A DNA stretch of 64,000 nt from an uncultured Oceanospirillaceae bacterium (GTDB lineage: Bacteria > Pseudomonadota > Gammaproteobacteria > Pseudomonadales > Balneatricaceae). The notes under the pieces are model-generated. The model was not told the DNA's origin. It made no database searches and was given only the letters and a program-made list of their open reading frames with translations. How positions within the stretch are numbered: position 1 is the stretch's first letter; every line of letters starts with the position of its first letter. The stretch spans positions 51,926 to 115,925 of the forward strand of contig CAKZOD010000103.1 of the NCBI GenBank assembly GCA_937136055.1, read 5' to 3'. A program made the position numbers and the translations under genes. This document shows positions 8,243 through 17,432 of this stretch, piece by piece.

Positions 8243-9699
8243 AACAGGCTATGAGAACATTCCTTTTTAGCTGTTTAGTCAGTGTTGCTGCGCCTGTTAT
8301 GGGCAGTGATGCTATGCATAAATTACTAGAGCAAGTGCAGCAATCGCTGTCAAATCAGGCGCATCAAGACAGTGTAAGGCTGCTCACATTTGAGAAAAGC
8401 TCAGCAGACAAAAAAGCATTACTTGAAAAACTAAAGCAGGATTTAGAAACTGCCCAAACAGTGCAAAAGCAATTAGCTCAATCTCTTGATGCGAGCATTA
8501 ATGAGCGCATAGCTCTACATGAGCAGCTTCAAACACAAAGTGGTGAACTGACAGCTTTGTTTACGATTGCAAAGAATAAAGGGCAGGAATTTCTAAACAG
8601 TACAGCAGCAAGCGGCGCTTCCAGTGCTGAACCGCTCTCATCTATCAGTAAAGTGCGTTATCAAAAGATGTTTGATCGACTAGATTTTAGTACGCAAGCT
8701 GGAGTGCCTCGTCTGCAAGATTTGCAAAGCTTATGGTTTTTATTATTACAAGATATGGTTGCCAACTCGGGAATACAGCAATACCAAGCGCCTGTTGTCA
8801 GTGCTAACGGAGCGATTATTTCGCAACAAGTTACTCAGTTTGGCCCCTTTGCAGCGCTTGATGCTTCGGGTCATTATTTAAAACTGAATGCAGATAAGAG
8901 CCAGTTACAAGTGTTTGATGGTTTACCGGATGCTTTCAATGACCAAGGGGCTCGCTATATTGAAAGGGAGTCGAGTCTACTCAGTATTGATCCTCAAAAA
9001 GGAAAATACTTTGAGCTGGCAAGCCAAGTACCAACGCTACAAGAGCGTATAGAGCAAGGTGGCATTGTTGGTTATGTGCTAATCGCCTTAGGAGCCCTAG
9101 GCCTGTTAGTTGCATTGTGGCGGACACTGTTTTTAAGTTGGCAATCGATGAAGATTTCAAAGCAGCTTAAATCTTCTATCGCAATTAGCAGCAACCCATT
9201 GGGGCGTGTTCTATTAGCAATAAAAGGAGAAACGCAGCTTGAAAAAGCTGAAATGCTCGTTGAAAAATCGCTACTGCAAGAATCGGCTAAGCTAGAGCGC
9301 TTTAATAGTGTGGTGAAGTTGCTCGCGGCGGTAGCGCCTTTGTTAGGGTTACTGGGAACGGTGACCGGCATGATTGAAACTTTTCAAAGCATCACCTTGC
9401 AAGGGACAAACGACCCTAAGCTAATGGCGGGTGGTATCTCCCAAGCGCTTATCACAACCGTGATGGGGCTTTGTGTCGCGATCCCTCTACTGTTTGCTCA
9501 TAGTTATATTGCAGCGAAATCTCGCCAAGTACTAGAGCAGGTTCAGCAGCAGTGCTTAATGTTGCTGAGCCAGAATTTAGCATTTCCTGATAGAGAGCTG
9601 AAAAGCTCTCAACACCAAGAAAACATTGAGGTTTCAAGGGCGCTACAGGACTGTGAATTAGGAAAATGCAATCAATATAGAGAGGTTGGCGTTGTCTAA
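8239..9699 (+). CDS. ttpC: TtpC-like MotA/TolQ/ExbB family proton channel protein
   Basis: The 486-residue protein is much longer than ExbB. It has a signal peptide, a periplasmic coiled coil (about residues 25-115) and a periplasmic domain to about 270. The MotA/TolQ/ExbB module follows: a helix at about 278-298, then LLAAVAPLLGLLGTVTGMIE near residue 365-385 and a final helix. This is the layout of TtpC, the fourth protein needed by Vibrio TonB2 systems. It sits between DUF3450 and ExbB2 exactly as there. The GTG start overlaps the previous stop, and its 3' end overlaps exbB2 by 8 bases. Confidence 0.9.
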   Translation: MKQAMRTFLFSCLVSVAAPVMGSDAMHKLLEQVQQSLSNQAHQDSVRLLTFEKSSADKKALLEKLKQDLETAQTVQKQLAQSLDASINERIALHEQLQTQSGELTALFTIAKNKGQEFLNSTAASGASSAEPLSSISKVRYQKMFDRLDFSTQAGVPRLQDLQSLWFLLLQDMVANSGIQQYQAPVVSANGAIISQQVTQFGPFAALDASGHYLKLNADKSQLQVFDGLPDAFNDQGARYIERESSLLSIDPQKGKYFELASQVPTLQERIEQGGIVGYVLIALGALGLLVALWRTLFLSWQSMKISKQLKSSIAISSNPLGRVLLAIKGETQLEKAEMLVEKSLLQESAKLERFNSVVKLLAAVAPLLGLLGTVTGMIETFQSITLQGTNDPKLMAGGISQALITTVMGLCVAIPLLFAHSYIAAKSRQVLEQVQQQCLMLLSQNLAFPDRELKSSQHQENIEVSRALQDCELGKCNQYREVGVV

Positions 9700-10240
9700 T
9701 TTAAACATTGAGCAAGGTGCAGATGAATTTTTGTCTGCGCTTGTTCGGCTCTTTAACGTTAGCCAGTTTGAGCGCTTCTTTGCAGCGGGAGGAGTGGTCT
9801 TGCAAATCATTGTCGGCTTGGGTTTTGTGCTCTGTTGTTTGTTGTTATCACGACTGTGGTTTAGGTTTTTTGAGTTTCCAAAGCTATTACAGGTTTGCCA
9901 GCAAGAGACCAAAGTGCTGTCAGCATTCAAAATAATAGGCAAAGCGCGGCAGTCACTGCAGCACTCAATGTGGTTGATTAGTACTTCAATCAGCATATGT
10001 CCTCTGCTCGGGTTGATGGGGACAGTCGTTGGCATGATAGAAATATTTGACAGTATTGCCGTTGAGGGAGTGAGTGATCCTCAGCTATTGGCAGCAGGGG
10101 TTGCGAAAGCCATATTGCCAACAATGGCAGGAATGGTTATCGCCATTAGTGCGATGTTCTTATTTGCTTATATCAAGCGTTGGGTGATTAGGCAGCGCTC
10201 TGTATTAGAGCAGTTGCTACTGACCAAGGAGCAAATATGA
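9692..10240 (+). CDS. exbB: ExbB2 proton channel subunit
   Basis: The 182-residue inner-membrane protein belongs to the MotA/TolQ/ExbB family. It has three hydrophobic helices and the conserved stretch CPLLGLMGTVVGMIEIF (about residues 107-123), followed by KAILPTMAGMVIAI. With ExbD it uses the proton gradient to drive TonB. I choose the TTG at 9692, which has GAGAGG 6 bases upstream; a TTG at 9686 leaves no spacing. Its stop overlaps the exbD start. The short length is typical of ExbB2 of TonB2 systems. Confidence 0.92.
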   Translation: MSNLNIEQGADEFLSALVRLFNVSQFERFFAAGGVVLQIIVGLGFVLCCLLLSRLWFRFFEFPKLLQVCQQETKVLSAFKIIGKARQSLQHSMWLISTSISICPLLGLMGTVVGMIEIFDSIAVEGVSDPQLLAAGVAKAILPTMAGMVIAISAMFLFAYIKRWVIRQRSVLEQLLLTKEQI

Positions 10241-10650
10241 GAGCGCGCTGGCGGCTTGAAAAAACAGAGGAAGATGCAGCAATTGATATGACGCCAATGC
10301 TCGATGTAGTGTTTATTATGCTCATTTTTTTTATTGTCTCAACGACTTTTATTCGCGATGAAGGTGTGCAAATCAATAGGCCTAGCGCCTCGACAGCGCA
10401 AGCTCAAAAATCCCAGGGAATAGTGGTCTCTATTGACCCTCAAGGGCAAATTTGGCTTGATCAAAAGACACTGCCTTTTGATCAGCTTGCGGCAAAATTA
10501 CGTTTACAACTCGTAAAAAAAGAACAGGCATCAGTATTGATAAAAGCTGACCAAGCAGCTGCAACGGGTGATTTAATTAAAGTATTGGACCTTATTAAGT
10601 CTTTAGGGGTTGAGCAAGTTGCAGTGGCTACAGAGCAAAAAACAGGATGA
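10237..10650 (+). CDS. exbD: ExbD2 biopolymer transport protein
   Basis: This 137-residue protein has a short cytoplasmic N-terminus, a single membrane helix (about residues 22-43, MLDVVFIMLIFFIVSTTF) containing the functionally essential Asp at about position 23, and a periplasmic ExbD/TolR domain. It forms the proton-conducting stator with ExbB2. The ATG overlaps the exbB stop by four bases. The family, length and operon position all agree. Confidence 0.95.
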   Translation: MRARWRLEKTEEDAAIDMTPMLDVVFIMLIFFIVSTTFIRDEGVQINRPSASTAQAQKSQGIVVSIDPQGQIWLDQKTLPFDQLAAKLRLQLVKKEQASVLIKADQAAATGDLIKVLDLIKSLGVEQVAVATEQKTG

Positions 10651-10668
10651 GAGATTGAGGGCTGAGCA

Positions 10669-11511
10669 ATGAGATTTTTTGTGTTAACACCACTAGCTGC
10701 ATTGCTATTGTTCATGCTATTAATGCTGATGGTACAGCTGGCAGGTTTGCGCAGCCCTTCTGTCCAACAGCCTATCGTTTTTAATGAAGCGCCTTTTGAT
10801 CTTGAAAATATAAGCTTCGAGTCGCCAAAATTAGCACAAGCACTGACGGCTCCCGCACCTACAGCAGTGATGGAAGTAGATTACCCAGAAGCAGCACCAA
10901 GCTTAGATGCGGTGCTTTCAGAGCCGCAATTGTTTGAACCTGAGCCCTATACCTTTGAAAGTGAAACTTTTGATGCACCAGCGCCTGAGATAGAGCTTGA
11001 TGTAGCACTGCTTGATGATGTGCTGGATAACATTGCAATTGCACCGCCTAAGCTTGCTAAACCCAAACGTGAAAAACCCAAAAAAGCTATTAAGAAAACA
11101 GCGGTAAAAGCCTCGAGTGAAGCGAGAGTGTCGACGCGTTCTCAAAAGCCTGAAAAAAGAGTATCGAGAAGCTCACAAAGTGTGAGTCAAGCAAATACTC
11201 AAAGCAGCTCTTCAAACGCATCAAAAGCAATAGCTAAGGGAAAGGTGAAGTCGTCGCCTGTTGCATTAAGTAAAGTTAAGCCTAAGTACCCTAGTAGAGC
11301 GAGAAGGCGTGGCATTGAAGGTGAGGTAGTTGTCGCATTTCAAGTGCAGGCTAACGGCCGTGTAAAGCGTAATTCCATTAGGGTTGTCAGTGCTAAGCCA
11401 AAGAAAATCTTTAATAAGGCAGTAGTGTCAGCTGTTTTGAGGTGGCGCTTTGCGCCAAATGCAGGTGGATATCAGTCGACTCAGAAACTCGTATTTGCGT
11501 TGAATAAGTAA
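10669..11511 (+). CDS. tonB: TonB2 energy transducer
   Basis: The 280-residue protein has one N-terminal membrane anchor (about residues 4-24) and a long acidic and Pro-containing periplasmic linker (about 35-125). A Lys/Ser-rich segment follows (about 125-190), then the C-terminal TonB domain with KVKPKYPSRARRRGIEGEVV and WRFAPN. The C-terminal domain contacts the TonB box of outer-membrane receptors. The linker is longer than in typical TonB2 proteins, which are about 200 residues. The gene sits between exbD and the TPR gene, whose ATG follows the stop directly. Confidence 0.93.
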   Translation: MRFFVLTPLAALLLFMLLMLMVQLAGLRSPSVQQPIVFNEAPFDLENISFESPKLAQALTAPAPTAVMEVDYPEAAPSLDAVLSEPQLFEPEPYTFESETFDAPAPEIELDVALLDDVLDNIAIAPPKLAKPKREKPKKAIKKTAVKASSEARVSTRSQKPEKRVSRSSQSVSQANTQSSSSNASKAIAKGKVKSSPVALSKVKPKYPSRARRRGIEGEVVVAFQVQANGRVKRNSIRVVSAKPKKIFNKAVVSAVLRWRFAPNAGGYQSTQKLVFALNK

Positions 11512-12741
11512 ATGAATAAATTATTCTCAATTTGTATCAAGCAGTTATCAGGTCTTATCTTTTTAGTACTGCTGATTTCAAGTGTCAGTGTCAGTGTCTT
11601 TGGCCAAAACAGCCCTCAAAAGACGACTAAGCCAGCAGGTTTTTTGTCCAAGAATGAGCATCAAGTATTAGCGTCGATACAAAAGGCGATTGATCAAGAT
11701 CAGCTGGCGTTGGGTATAAAGAAAATTGAGCAATTGAGCGCAAATAAAGCATCTCCATTAGCGATTGCCCTTGCACAGCAGCTATTAGGTATTATTTACC
11801 AGGCCCAGCTCGATTACCCCAAGGCGCTTGCAGCCTATGAAAGAGCAATAAGCTATCGGCAATTACCTCGCGCTAGTAAAGTGAAGTTGTTTGAGAAAAT
11901 TCACAAACTTAATTACTTTTTAAAAGATTGGCAGCAAGTAGTACATTGGTGGCTAAAATGGGAGAAGAGGGCTAAGCCACAAGCGCAAGACTATCTGCTG
12001 CTCAGTAGTGCTTATCGTTATCAGAAACAGTGGGGGAAAGCTAAAAATGCGTTGCTAAAAGGCATGGCAATAGCGCAGAAGCCACCACAACTTTGGTATC
12101 AGTTATTGCTTGAGTATGAAGAGCAACTACAGAGTAAAAGTGGGCAAGAGAAGTTACTCAAGCAATTAATAGAGCGCCACCCTGCTAATGAGAGCTATTG
12201 GTTAAAGCTCGCCAAACTTTATACTGCAAGTGGGCGCGAACAGCAGGCGAGCGCTTTATTATTCAGTGCATTTAGTGCCCAAGTGTTAACAAAAGCCAGC
12301 AGCGTTAAATGGCTGGTGGAGTCTCTGGCGGCGCAGCACAATTATATGCGCGCAGTTGCTGTGTTAGATACTGCGCTGAGCAAAAATGTATTAACGAATC
12401 AGCCTAGTATTGAGCATCAAGCGATTGATTATTTAATGCGAGCGAAAAGTTACCAGCAAGCATTAGCGCGAGTGCAGAAAAACCTAGCGAGAAATCCGTC
12501 TTTTCAGGGCAATGCAGTACTCGCTAAAATTTATTTTGCACTAAAACGTTGGCCACAAGCCTACCAGTTAGCTCAAAAACTCCCTAGAAAGGCTGTTATT
12601 GCGGATATTCAATGGCAGCTATTATTGGGTATTAGCAGTGCCAATTTGGGTGAGAAGGCTGTTGCGAAAAAGCACTTGTTGAACGTGCTAGAACTTGAAG
12701 AAAATAATGCATTAGCTAAATTTTGGATAGCTCAATTATAG
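11512..12741 (+). CDS. TPR-repeat periplasmic protein of the TonB2 system
   Basis: The 409-residue protein begins with a signal peptide (cleavage near residue 32, VSVFGQ) and continues as repeated helix pairs of tetratricopeptide type (for example about residues 85-120, 150-185, 220-255 and 375-409). A TPR protein closes TonB2 operons in many marine gammaproteobacteria and is thought to be an accessory of the complex. Its start codon abuts the tonB stop. There is no clear hairpin after it, and the Fur-controlled hemP begins about 90 bases later. Confidence 0.85.
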   Translation: MNKLFSICIKQLSGLIFLVLLISSVSVSVFGQNSPQKTTKPAGFLSKNEHQVLASIQKAIDQDQLALGIKKIEQLSANKASPLAIALAQQLLGIIYQAQLDYPKALAAYERAISYRQLPRASKVKLFEKIHKLNYFLKDWQQVVHWWLKWEKRAKPQAQDYLLLSSAYRYQKQWGKAKNALLKGMAIAQKPPQLWYQLLLEYEEQLQSKSGQEKLLKQLIERHPANESYWLKLAKLYTASGREQQASALLFSAFSAQVLTKASSVKWLVESLAAQHNYMRAVAVLDTALSKNVLTNQPSIEHQAIDYLMRAKSYQQALARVQKNLARNPSFQGNAVLAKIYFALKRWPQAYQLAQKLPRKAVIADIQWQLLLGISSANLGEKAVAKKHLLNVLELEENNALAKFWIAQL

Positions 12742-12790
12742 AATAATCGTATTTGGTTAAAAAAAGCTTGATGAGCTAAAATAATAATGA

Positions 12791-12809
12791 TTAAATGCTA
12801 ATCGTTATC
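12791..12809. promoter_or_regulatory. Fur box upstream of hemP
   Basis: The 19-mer TTAAATGCTAATCGTTATC matches the Fur consensus at 14 of 19 positions and overlaps a second partial match beginning at 12784 (AATAATGAT). It ends 21 bases before the hemP ATG. Overlapping Fur sites are common at heme-uptake promoters. Confidence 0.8.
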
Positions 12810-12830
12810 ATTTAGATTGGCAATTAAATA

Positions 12831-12983
12831 ATGTCTGCAGAAAACACACCAGCCTCAATTATTGAGCAATCAATTTCAACAGAGAAACTGATGCAAGGAA
12901 AGGATAAGCTTGTTATTTTCCATTCAGATCAACGCTATATTTTACGTATCACTCGCAATGGAAAGCTGATACTAACTAAATGA
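12831..12983 (+). CDS. hemP: HemP/HmuP family small heme-uptake regulator
   Basis: A 50-residue reading frame starts at ATG 12831 and ends at TGA 12983. Its C-terminal half (KLVIFHSDQRYILRI, then TRNGKLILTK) is the HemP/HmuP signature, in which a basic YxLRxTRNGKLILTK segment closes the protein. HemP proteins are needed to activate heme receptor genes under iron limitation in several proteobacteria. It sits right after a double Fur box and before the TonB-dependent receptor, the usual place. Confidence 0.9.
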   Translation: MSAENTPASIIEQSISTEKLMQGKDKLVIFHSDQRYILRITRNGKLILTK

Positions 12984-13254
12984 GACCTTTAAAAACTCGA
13001 TAAACTTAAACCGTAAATTCCATTGCTTTGGTGCAGAACTTCTGTCGCCAACCTCTATAGCCACCCCACGGCAGCCAATGAGTGCAACATGAATAATCGC
13101 TGATGATAGAGAGGGTTTCTTGCCTTTTTGCATCGTTACAGTGGCTATTCAAGAGAATTAAATAATTCAGATGACTAAGTTTTAATGTTTAGTGCATGCA
13201 GATTATCTGCAGCAGTTAACGCATCTGGCAATTCATAACTCAATAGGTACAAAA
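12984..13254. other. leader region of the receptor gene
   Basis: These 271 bases between hemP and the receptor hold no credible gene. A perfect 13-base dyad, GCAGATTATCTGC (13198-13210), lies 45 bases before the receptor start and could be an operator or leader hairpin; HemP-type activators act in this interval in other bacteria. No Fur box is visible here, so the receptor is either read through from hemP or separately activated. Confidence 0.4.
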
Positions 13255-15159
13255 ATGAAACCTTCCTTATCGCCACTCGCTGCTGTGGGTGCAGCACTAC
13301 TCGTTAATGCTACAGCTGCAAATGCTGCAGATCAAAATAAAGAGGCTATTTTCGTCACGGCTAAAGCGCCCATCAGCGCCGAAGAATTTTCGGGTTCGGT
13401 TAGCGTAGTAACGGCTCAAGAGATAAAAGCGAGCGGTGCAACGAATATTGCTGAAGCTTTAGAGGGCGTGCCAGGTGTGGTGATAGGTACAACTGGTAAT
13501 AACGGCGGAGAAGAAATAAGAATTCGCGGTATGTCAGCTGAGTATGGCTTGATACTGATTGATGGCAAGCGTGTGCCTAACACAGAGCGCAATATCCCGT
13601 TTAGTATTGCAACGCGTAATCGCTGGGTGGCGATTGATAACATTGAGCGTATTGAGGTTATTCGCGGCGCCGCTTCAAGCCTTTATGGTGCGGATGCGCT
13701 TTCGGGTGTTATTAACATTATTACCAAGCAGCCGACAGAGCAGTGGCAGAGCAGCGTGACACTTGGTGCACGAAGCACTAAAGCGCCGGGTGGAGAAGGT
13801 TCAGGTATTAACTTAGCGACTGGCGGAGCTTTGTCGGATAAAGTGGCGATGCGCTTCTCTGTTGATCATCAGGATGATGCAGCAGTAGAGGATGAAAAAG
13901 GCTTTTCTATTCGCTCTAAGCGTCGTGTGACTAACAGCCAACTCGGATTTAAGGTTGATTTAGATGAGCAGTCTCAGATTGATGTCGACTTTTTATATGG
14001 TGAAGAAGACGCGTTTGATAATGATGTTAAGACGGATAGAAGTGGCAATGTGCTTGCAGGTGAAAATGTCAGCGAGTTGAAACAAAGAAAGCAATTAGTG
14101 TCTACCAATTACACAACTAAGATTGCTGACTTTAATGCAAAGGCTTCATTATCACTGGGCACAACCACTGTAAAACAAGGTACCAATGATTGGAAAATCG
14201 CGGATGACAACATTGGCTTTGATATAGATGGTGCGATTACAGAGGGCCAATATATCAGTGCTGGTATTAGCTATCGTGCGGAAAAGGCTAATCGCTACGA
14301 TAAAGATTTTTCTGATACGTTCAAATCGATGTCAGGATTTGTGCAGGATGTAATCGATGTTAATGATAGCAATGCATTAACGTTAGGCTTCTCTTTTGAA
14401 GATCACAATAAATACGGTAGTAAGGTTAGCCCAAAAATTTACTGGAACTGGAATGTGGATGATCAGTGGACAGTGAAAGCAGGTTACTCAGAAGGGCGTA
14501 TTACACCGGCGATTCGCGAGGGGTCAGCAAAATACATTATTAACGCAGGGCCTACTAGAACTTACCAAGGTAACGATGATTTAAACCCTGAAGAAAGCAA
14601 AACCGTTGAGCTGAGCGCTGCTTATAGTGGTGAATCGATTAATGCATCGGTGGGCGTTTTTAACTCCAATATTGATAACTTAATTGCCATCAATGACATC
14701 GTCAATGGTGCGCATACTTTAGCGCTCTATAGCAATGTTGAAAAAGCTAAAATTAGAGGGTTAGAGAGTTCATTGTCTTGGCAGGTTAACGAAATATCTA
14801 AAGTTTCTTTTAACTATACCTACTTAGATACAGAGAACCGCAGCGGCACTAACAAAGGCAAAGAACTGGCTAAGCGGCCTAATCACACTGCAAACCTTAA
14901 ATACAGCCGATACTTGAATAGCATAGATGCCAATGTGTCGCTTGGCGTGAAGGCTATTAGCTCGCAATACACTAGCACGGCAAATACCGCGAAAATCAAA
15001 GGTCACTCGGTTATTAATGCCGGGTTTGTGAAGCAATTAACGGACAATATTGACTTGTCTGCCAATATTCAAAACTTAGCTAATAAGCGTGTGATGGACG
15101 GATCAGAAGCAATTGAAGTTGGCAGAGAGTACCGCCTGACATTGACAGGGCGCTTTTAA
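13255..15159 (+). CDS. TonB-dependent outer-membrane receptor, probably for heme
   Basis: The 634-residue protein has a signal peptide (cleavage after about residue 25, NAADQ), a TonB box (EAIFVTAKAP) and a plug domain (about residues 45-160, with VIRGAASSLYGADALSGVINI). A 22-strand-type barrel ends in RLTLTGRF with a terminal Phe. The ATG at 13255 gives a normal signal peptide and has AGG upstream; a frame starting at 13192 adds 21 unlikely residues. Sequence alone resembles the CirA/BtuB-like group (GNDDLNPEESKT). Heme as ligand is inferred from HemP upstream and HemS-HmuTUV downstream. Confidence 0.88.
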   Translation: MKPSLSPLAAVGAALLVNATAANAADQNKEAIFVTAKAPISAEEFSGSVSVVTAQEIKASGATNIAEALEGVPGVVIGTTGNNGGEEIRIRGMSAEYGLILIDGKRVPNTERNIPFSIATRNRWVAIDNIERIEVIRGAASSLYGADALSGVINIITKQPTEQWQSSVTLGARSTKAPGGEGSGINLATGGALSDKVAMRFSVDHQDDAAVEDEKGFSIRSKRRVTNSQLGFKVDLDEQSQIDVDFLYGEEDAFDNDVKTDRSGNVLAGENVSELKQRKQLVSTNYTTKIADFNAKASLSLGTTTVKQGTNDWKIADDNIGFDIDGAITEGQYISAGISYRAEKANRYDKDFSDTFKSMSGFVQDVIDVNDSNALTLGFSFEDHNKYGSKVSPKIYWNWNVDDQWTVKAGYSEGRITPAIREGSAKYIINAGPTRTYQGNDDLNPEESKTVELSAAYSGESINASVGVFNSNIDNLIAINDIVNGAHTLALYSNVEKAKIRGLESSLSWQVNEISKVSFNYTYLDTENRSGTNKGKELAKRPNHTANLKYSRYLNSIDANVSLGVKAISSQYTSTANTAKIKGHSVINAGFVKQLTDNIDLSANIQNLANKRVMDGSEAIEVGREYRLTLTGRF

Positions 15160-15174
15160 TCCAATGACAGCTTT

Positions 15175-15212
15175 GCTCAGGCCTTGATTCAGTGATCTTC
15201 ATGCGCCTGAGC
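15175..15212 (+). terminator. hairpin after the receptor gene
   Basis: GCTCAGGC (15175-15182) pairs perfectly with GCCTGAGC (15205-15212) around a 22-base loop, 16 bases past the receptor stop. No U-tract follows, so it may be an mRNA-stabilising or partial terminator hairpin that separates the receptor from hemS. Confidence 0.45.
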
Positions 15213-15372
15213 TATTAACCTTATTTAATTCTTAATTCTAAACTTAATGACGATCGGACAAATTTCTAAGGAATATGTGAGCTAATTCACCACGTCTTGA
15301 CCTCCCCTTAAGAGCACGTGTTGGGGGCAATGCATATTCCTGTGAAATTGAAACCGTAATAGGCAGGAAAAA

Positions 15373-16515
15373 ATGAAAAATCTGACAAACCTTTTTGAAG
15401 CGGCAAACTCTGTAGATAGCGCTGAAAATTCACTACATGCTCGTTTTATTACACTGCAGGAAGAGCGCACTCGTAACGGTGAAAAAGCTCTTAGAAGAAA
15501 AGAGTTAGCTGGGCAGTTAGAGGTGCCAGAAGCTGCACTTATCGATCGACAATGTGGTTTAAGTAGCATTCGTTTGAAAGATGATTTTGCGGGCATCATC
15601 AACAGCTTAGAAAGTTTGGGCTACATCATGAGCTTAACGCGTAATGAAAGCGCGGTGCATGAGCGTAAAGGCTGTTATCAGAATGTGAGTGTTAAAGGCC
15701 CTATGGGGTTAGTTATCTCCGATGATCGTAAAATAGACTTAAGGATTATTGTGGGACGCTGGGCAACAGGCTATGCGATACAAGAACAAGTGAATGATGG
15801 ATATCGTTATAGTTTGCAGTTTTTTGATCAGGCAGGTACTGCGATTCAAAAGATCTTCTTGCAAGCAGAAAGTAATTTCGATGCTTACCAAACGCTTGTT
15901 GAGACATTCAAAGGTGACTACAACAGTGCAGCGACTTACAGCGAAATTGCTGATCAGCCTGAGTATGTTGATTCTGCGGTAGTTGATAAACAAGCTTTAA
16001 CGAATGAATGGCAAAAAATGACTAATGTGCATCAGTTCTTTGGCATTTTGAAGAAGCACAAAATTTCAAGAGAGCAATCCTTTAGTATTGTAGGTGCTCC
16101 CTTAGCGCAACCTTTTGACCCAGCGTTGGTAGAGCAATTGTTACACGATATTGCTGAGACGGATCTATCGATTATGTGTTTTGTGGGTAACCGTGGCAAT
16201 ATTCAAATCCATACAGGTGCTATTGAAACCGTTAAAAAAGTCGGCCCTTGGTTAAATATTTTAGACCCTGAGTTTAATTTACACCTACTGATCGATAATG
16301 TTGCAAGTGGCTGGGTGATCAGCAAACCGACTGAAGATGGCAATGTTACCTCTGTTGAACTTTACGATGGGGCAGGTGAAACCATCGCTCAGTTCTTCGG
16401 TCAGCGTGTTGAAGGCCAGCGTGAAAATACTCAGTGGCACGCATTTACTCAACAGCTTTTGGCACAAACGAAAGATGCAGTAGTGGTTGAGCAGATGAAG
16501 GTGCAAGGTGCATGA
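15373..16515 (+). CDS. hemS: HemS/HmuS family hemin-degrading/heme-carrier protein
   Basis: The 380-residue cytoplasmic protein has the duplicated HemS fold. The first half holds LTRNESAVHERKGCYQNV, whose His96 corresponds to the proximal heme ligand. The second half holds the matching GNRGNIQIHTG and GPWLNILDPEFNLHL. Family members bind incoming heme and store it or open the ring to release iron. AGGA lies 5 bases before the ATG. The last codons overlap the start of hmuT (ATGA), so the two are translationally coupled. Confidence 0.95.
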   Translation: MKNLTNLFEAANSVDSAENSLHARFITLQEERTRNGEKALRRKELAGQLEVPEAALIDRQCGLSSIRLKDDFAGIINSLESLGYIMSLTRNESAVHERKGCYQNVSVKGPMGLVISDDRKIDLRIIVGRWATGYAIQEQVNDGYRYSLQFFDQAGTAIQKIFLQAESNFDAYQTLVETFKGDYNSAATYSEIADQPEYVDSAVVDKQALTNEWQKMTNVHQFFGILKKHKISREQSFSIVGAPLAQPFDPALVEQLLHDIAETDLSIMCFVGNRGNIQIHTGAIETVKKVGPWLNILDPEFNLHLLIDNVASGWVISKPTEDGNVTSVELYDGAGETIAQFFGQRVEGQRENTQWHAFTQQLLAQTKDAVVVEQMKVQGA

Positions 16516-17432
16516 TGCGTTCAAAACTTTGCGGTGCTATCTGTAGACAAACTGCGCTATTAAAGGCTGCTGCTTTAGGCTTGATGCTGGGCTTTAGTCA
16601 TTCAGCTCTAGCAGAGTCATCTGCGTCAGTTTCGAGTGTGCCTCAAAAGATTGTTTCTGCAGATGGTTCTTTAACGGAAATCGTTTACGCTCTTGGCAAA
16701 CAAGATTTGCTGGTGGGCGTAGATACGACATCCGGTTATCCTGCGGTTGCTCGTAAGCTGCCGCAAATCGGTTATAAACGTAATATCTCTGCTGAGGGAG
16801 TGTTGTCTTTAGAGCCGCAAGTATTGATTGCGACACAAGACTCAGGCCCAGACAAAATTCTCAAGCAACTGGCGCAAGCAGGTGTTGAGATCAAGCGCTA
16901 TAGCGCAGAGCCTAAGCTTGATGTTGTTAAGGATAAAATTTTAGGCGTTGCAAAATTACTCAATATAGAAGAGAAAGGACAGCAATTGTGGTCAGAAGTA
17001 GCCGAGCAAGTGAAATCTGCCCGTGCTCCACTCACTGCGATAGATAAGCCTACTAAGGTGATGTTTGTCCTCAATGCGAGCTCTGGTAGCCCTTTAGTAT
17101 CCGGTGATACAACGATGGCTGATGCAATTATTAAGCTGGCAGGTGGTGTCAATGCAGCGCAAGGGTTTAGTGGTTATAAGCCAATGTCTGTTGAATCGAT
17201 TATCAGTGCAGCACCTGATGTTTTATTAATGATGAGTCGCGGCGGTAGTCACAGTGCAAGTAGTGAAATATTGACTAAGCCTGGTTTTTTATTGACACCC
17301 GCTGCACAAAATAAGCGTTTGGTTGTGATGGATGGCATGTTGATGTTGGGTTTTGGGCCGCGCATCGGCGAAGCAGTTAGTCGCTTAGTCATTGAGTTTT
17401 ATCCACAATTAACACTGGTTGAGAAAAAGTGA
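16512..17432 (+). CDS. hmuT: hemin ABC transporter periplasmic binding protein
   Basis: The 306-residue protein has a signal peptide (hydrophobic core about residues 18-30, ending SALA). It has the cluster 9/class III substrate-binding fold typical of siderophore and heme systems: QKIVSADGSLTEIVYALG at the first strand, then DTTSGYP and LPQIGYKRNISAEGVLSLEP. The Tyr in IGYKR is the expected heme-ligand position of HmuT/PhuT proteins. It would pass heme to HmuUV. The ATG overlaps the hemS stop, with a second in-frame ATG directly after. Confidence 0.93.
   Translation: MMRSKLCGAICRQTALLKAAALGLMLGFSHSALAESSASVSSVPQKIVSADGSLTEIVYALGKQDLLVGVDTTSGYPAVARKLPQIGYKRNISAEGVLSLEPQVLIATQDSGPDKILKQLAQAGVEIKRYSAEPKLDVVKDKILGVAKLLNIEEKGQQLWSEVAEQVKSARAPLTAIDKPTKVMFVLNASSGSPLVSGDTTMADAIIKLAGGVNAAQGFSGYKPMSVESIISAAPDVLLMMSRGGSHSASSEILTKPGFLLTPAAQNKRLVVMDGMLMLGFGPRIGEAVSRLVIEFYPQLTLVEKK

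Noticed and set aside
13192..13254. Upstream extension of the TonB-dependent receptor
   Set aside because: The extra 21 residues precede a perfectly normal signal peptide beginning at 13255, and no Shine-Dalgarno sequence supports the earlier start.
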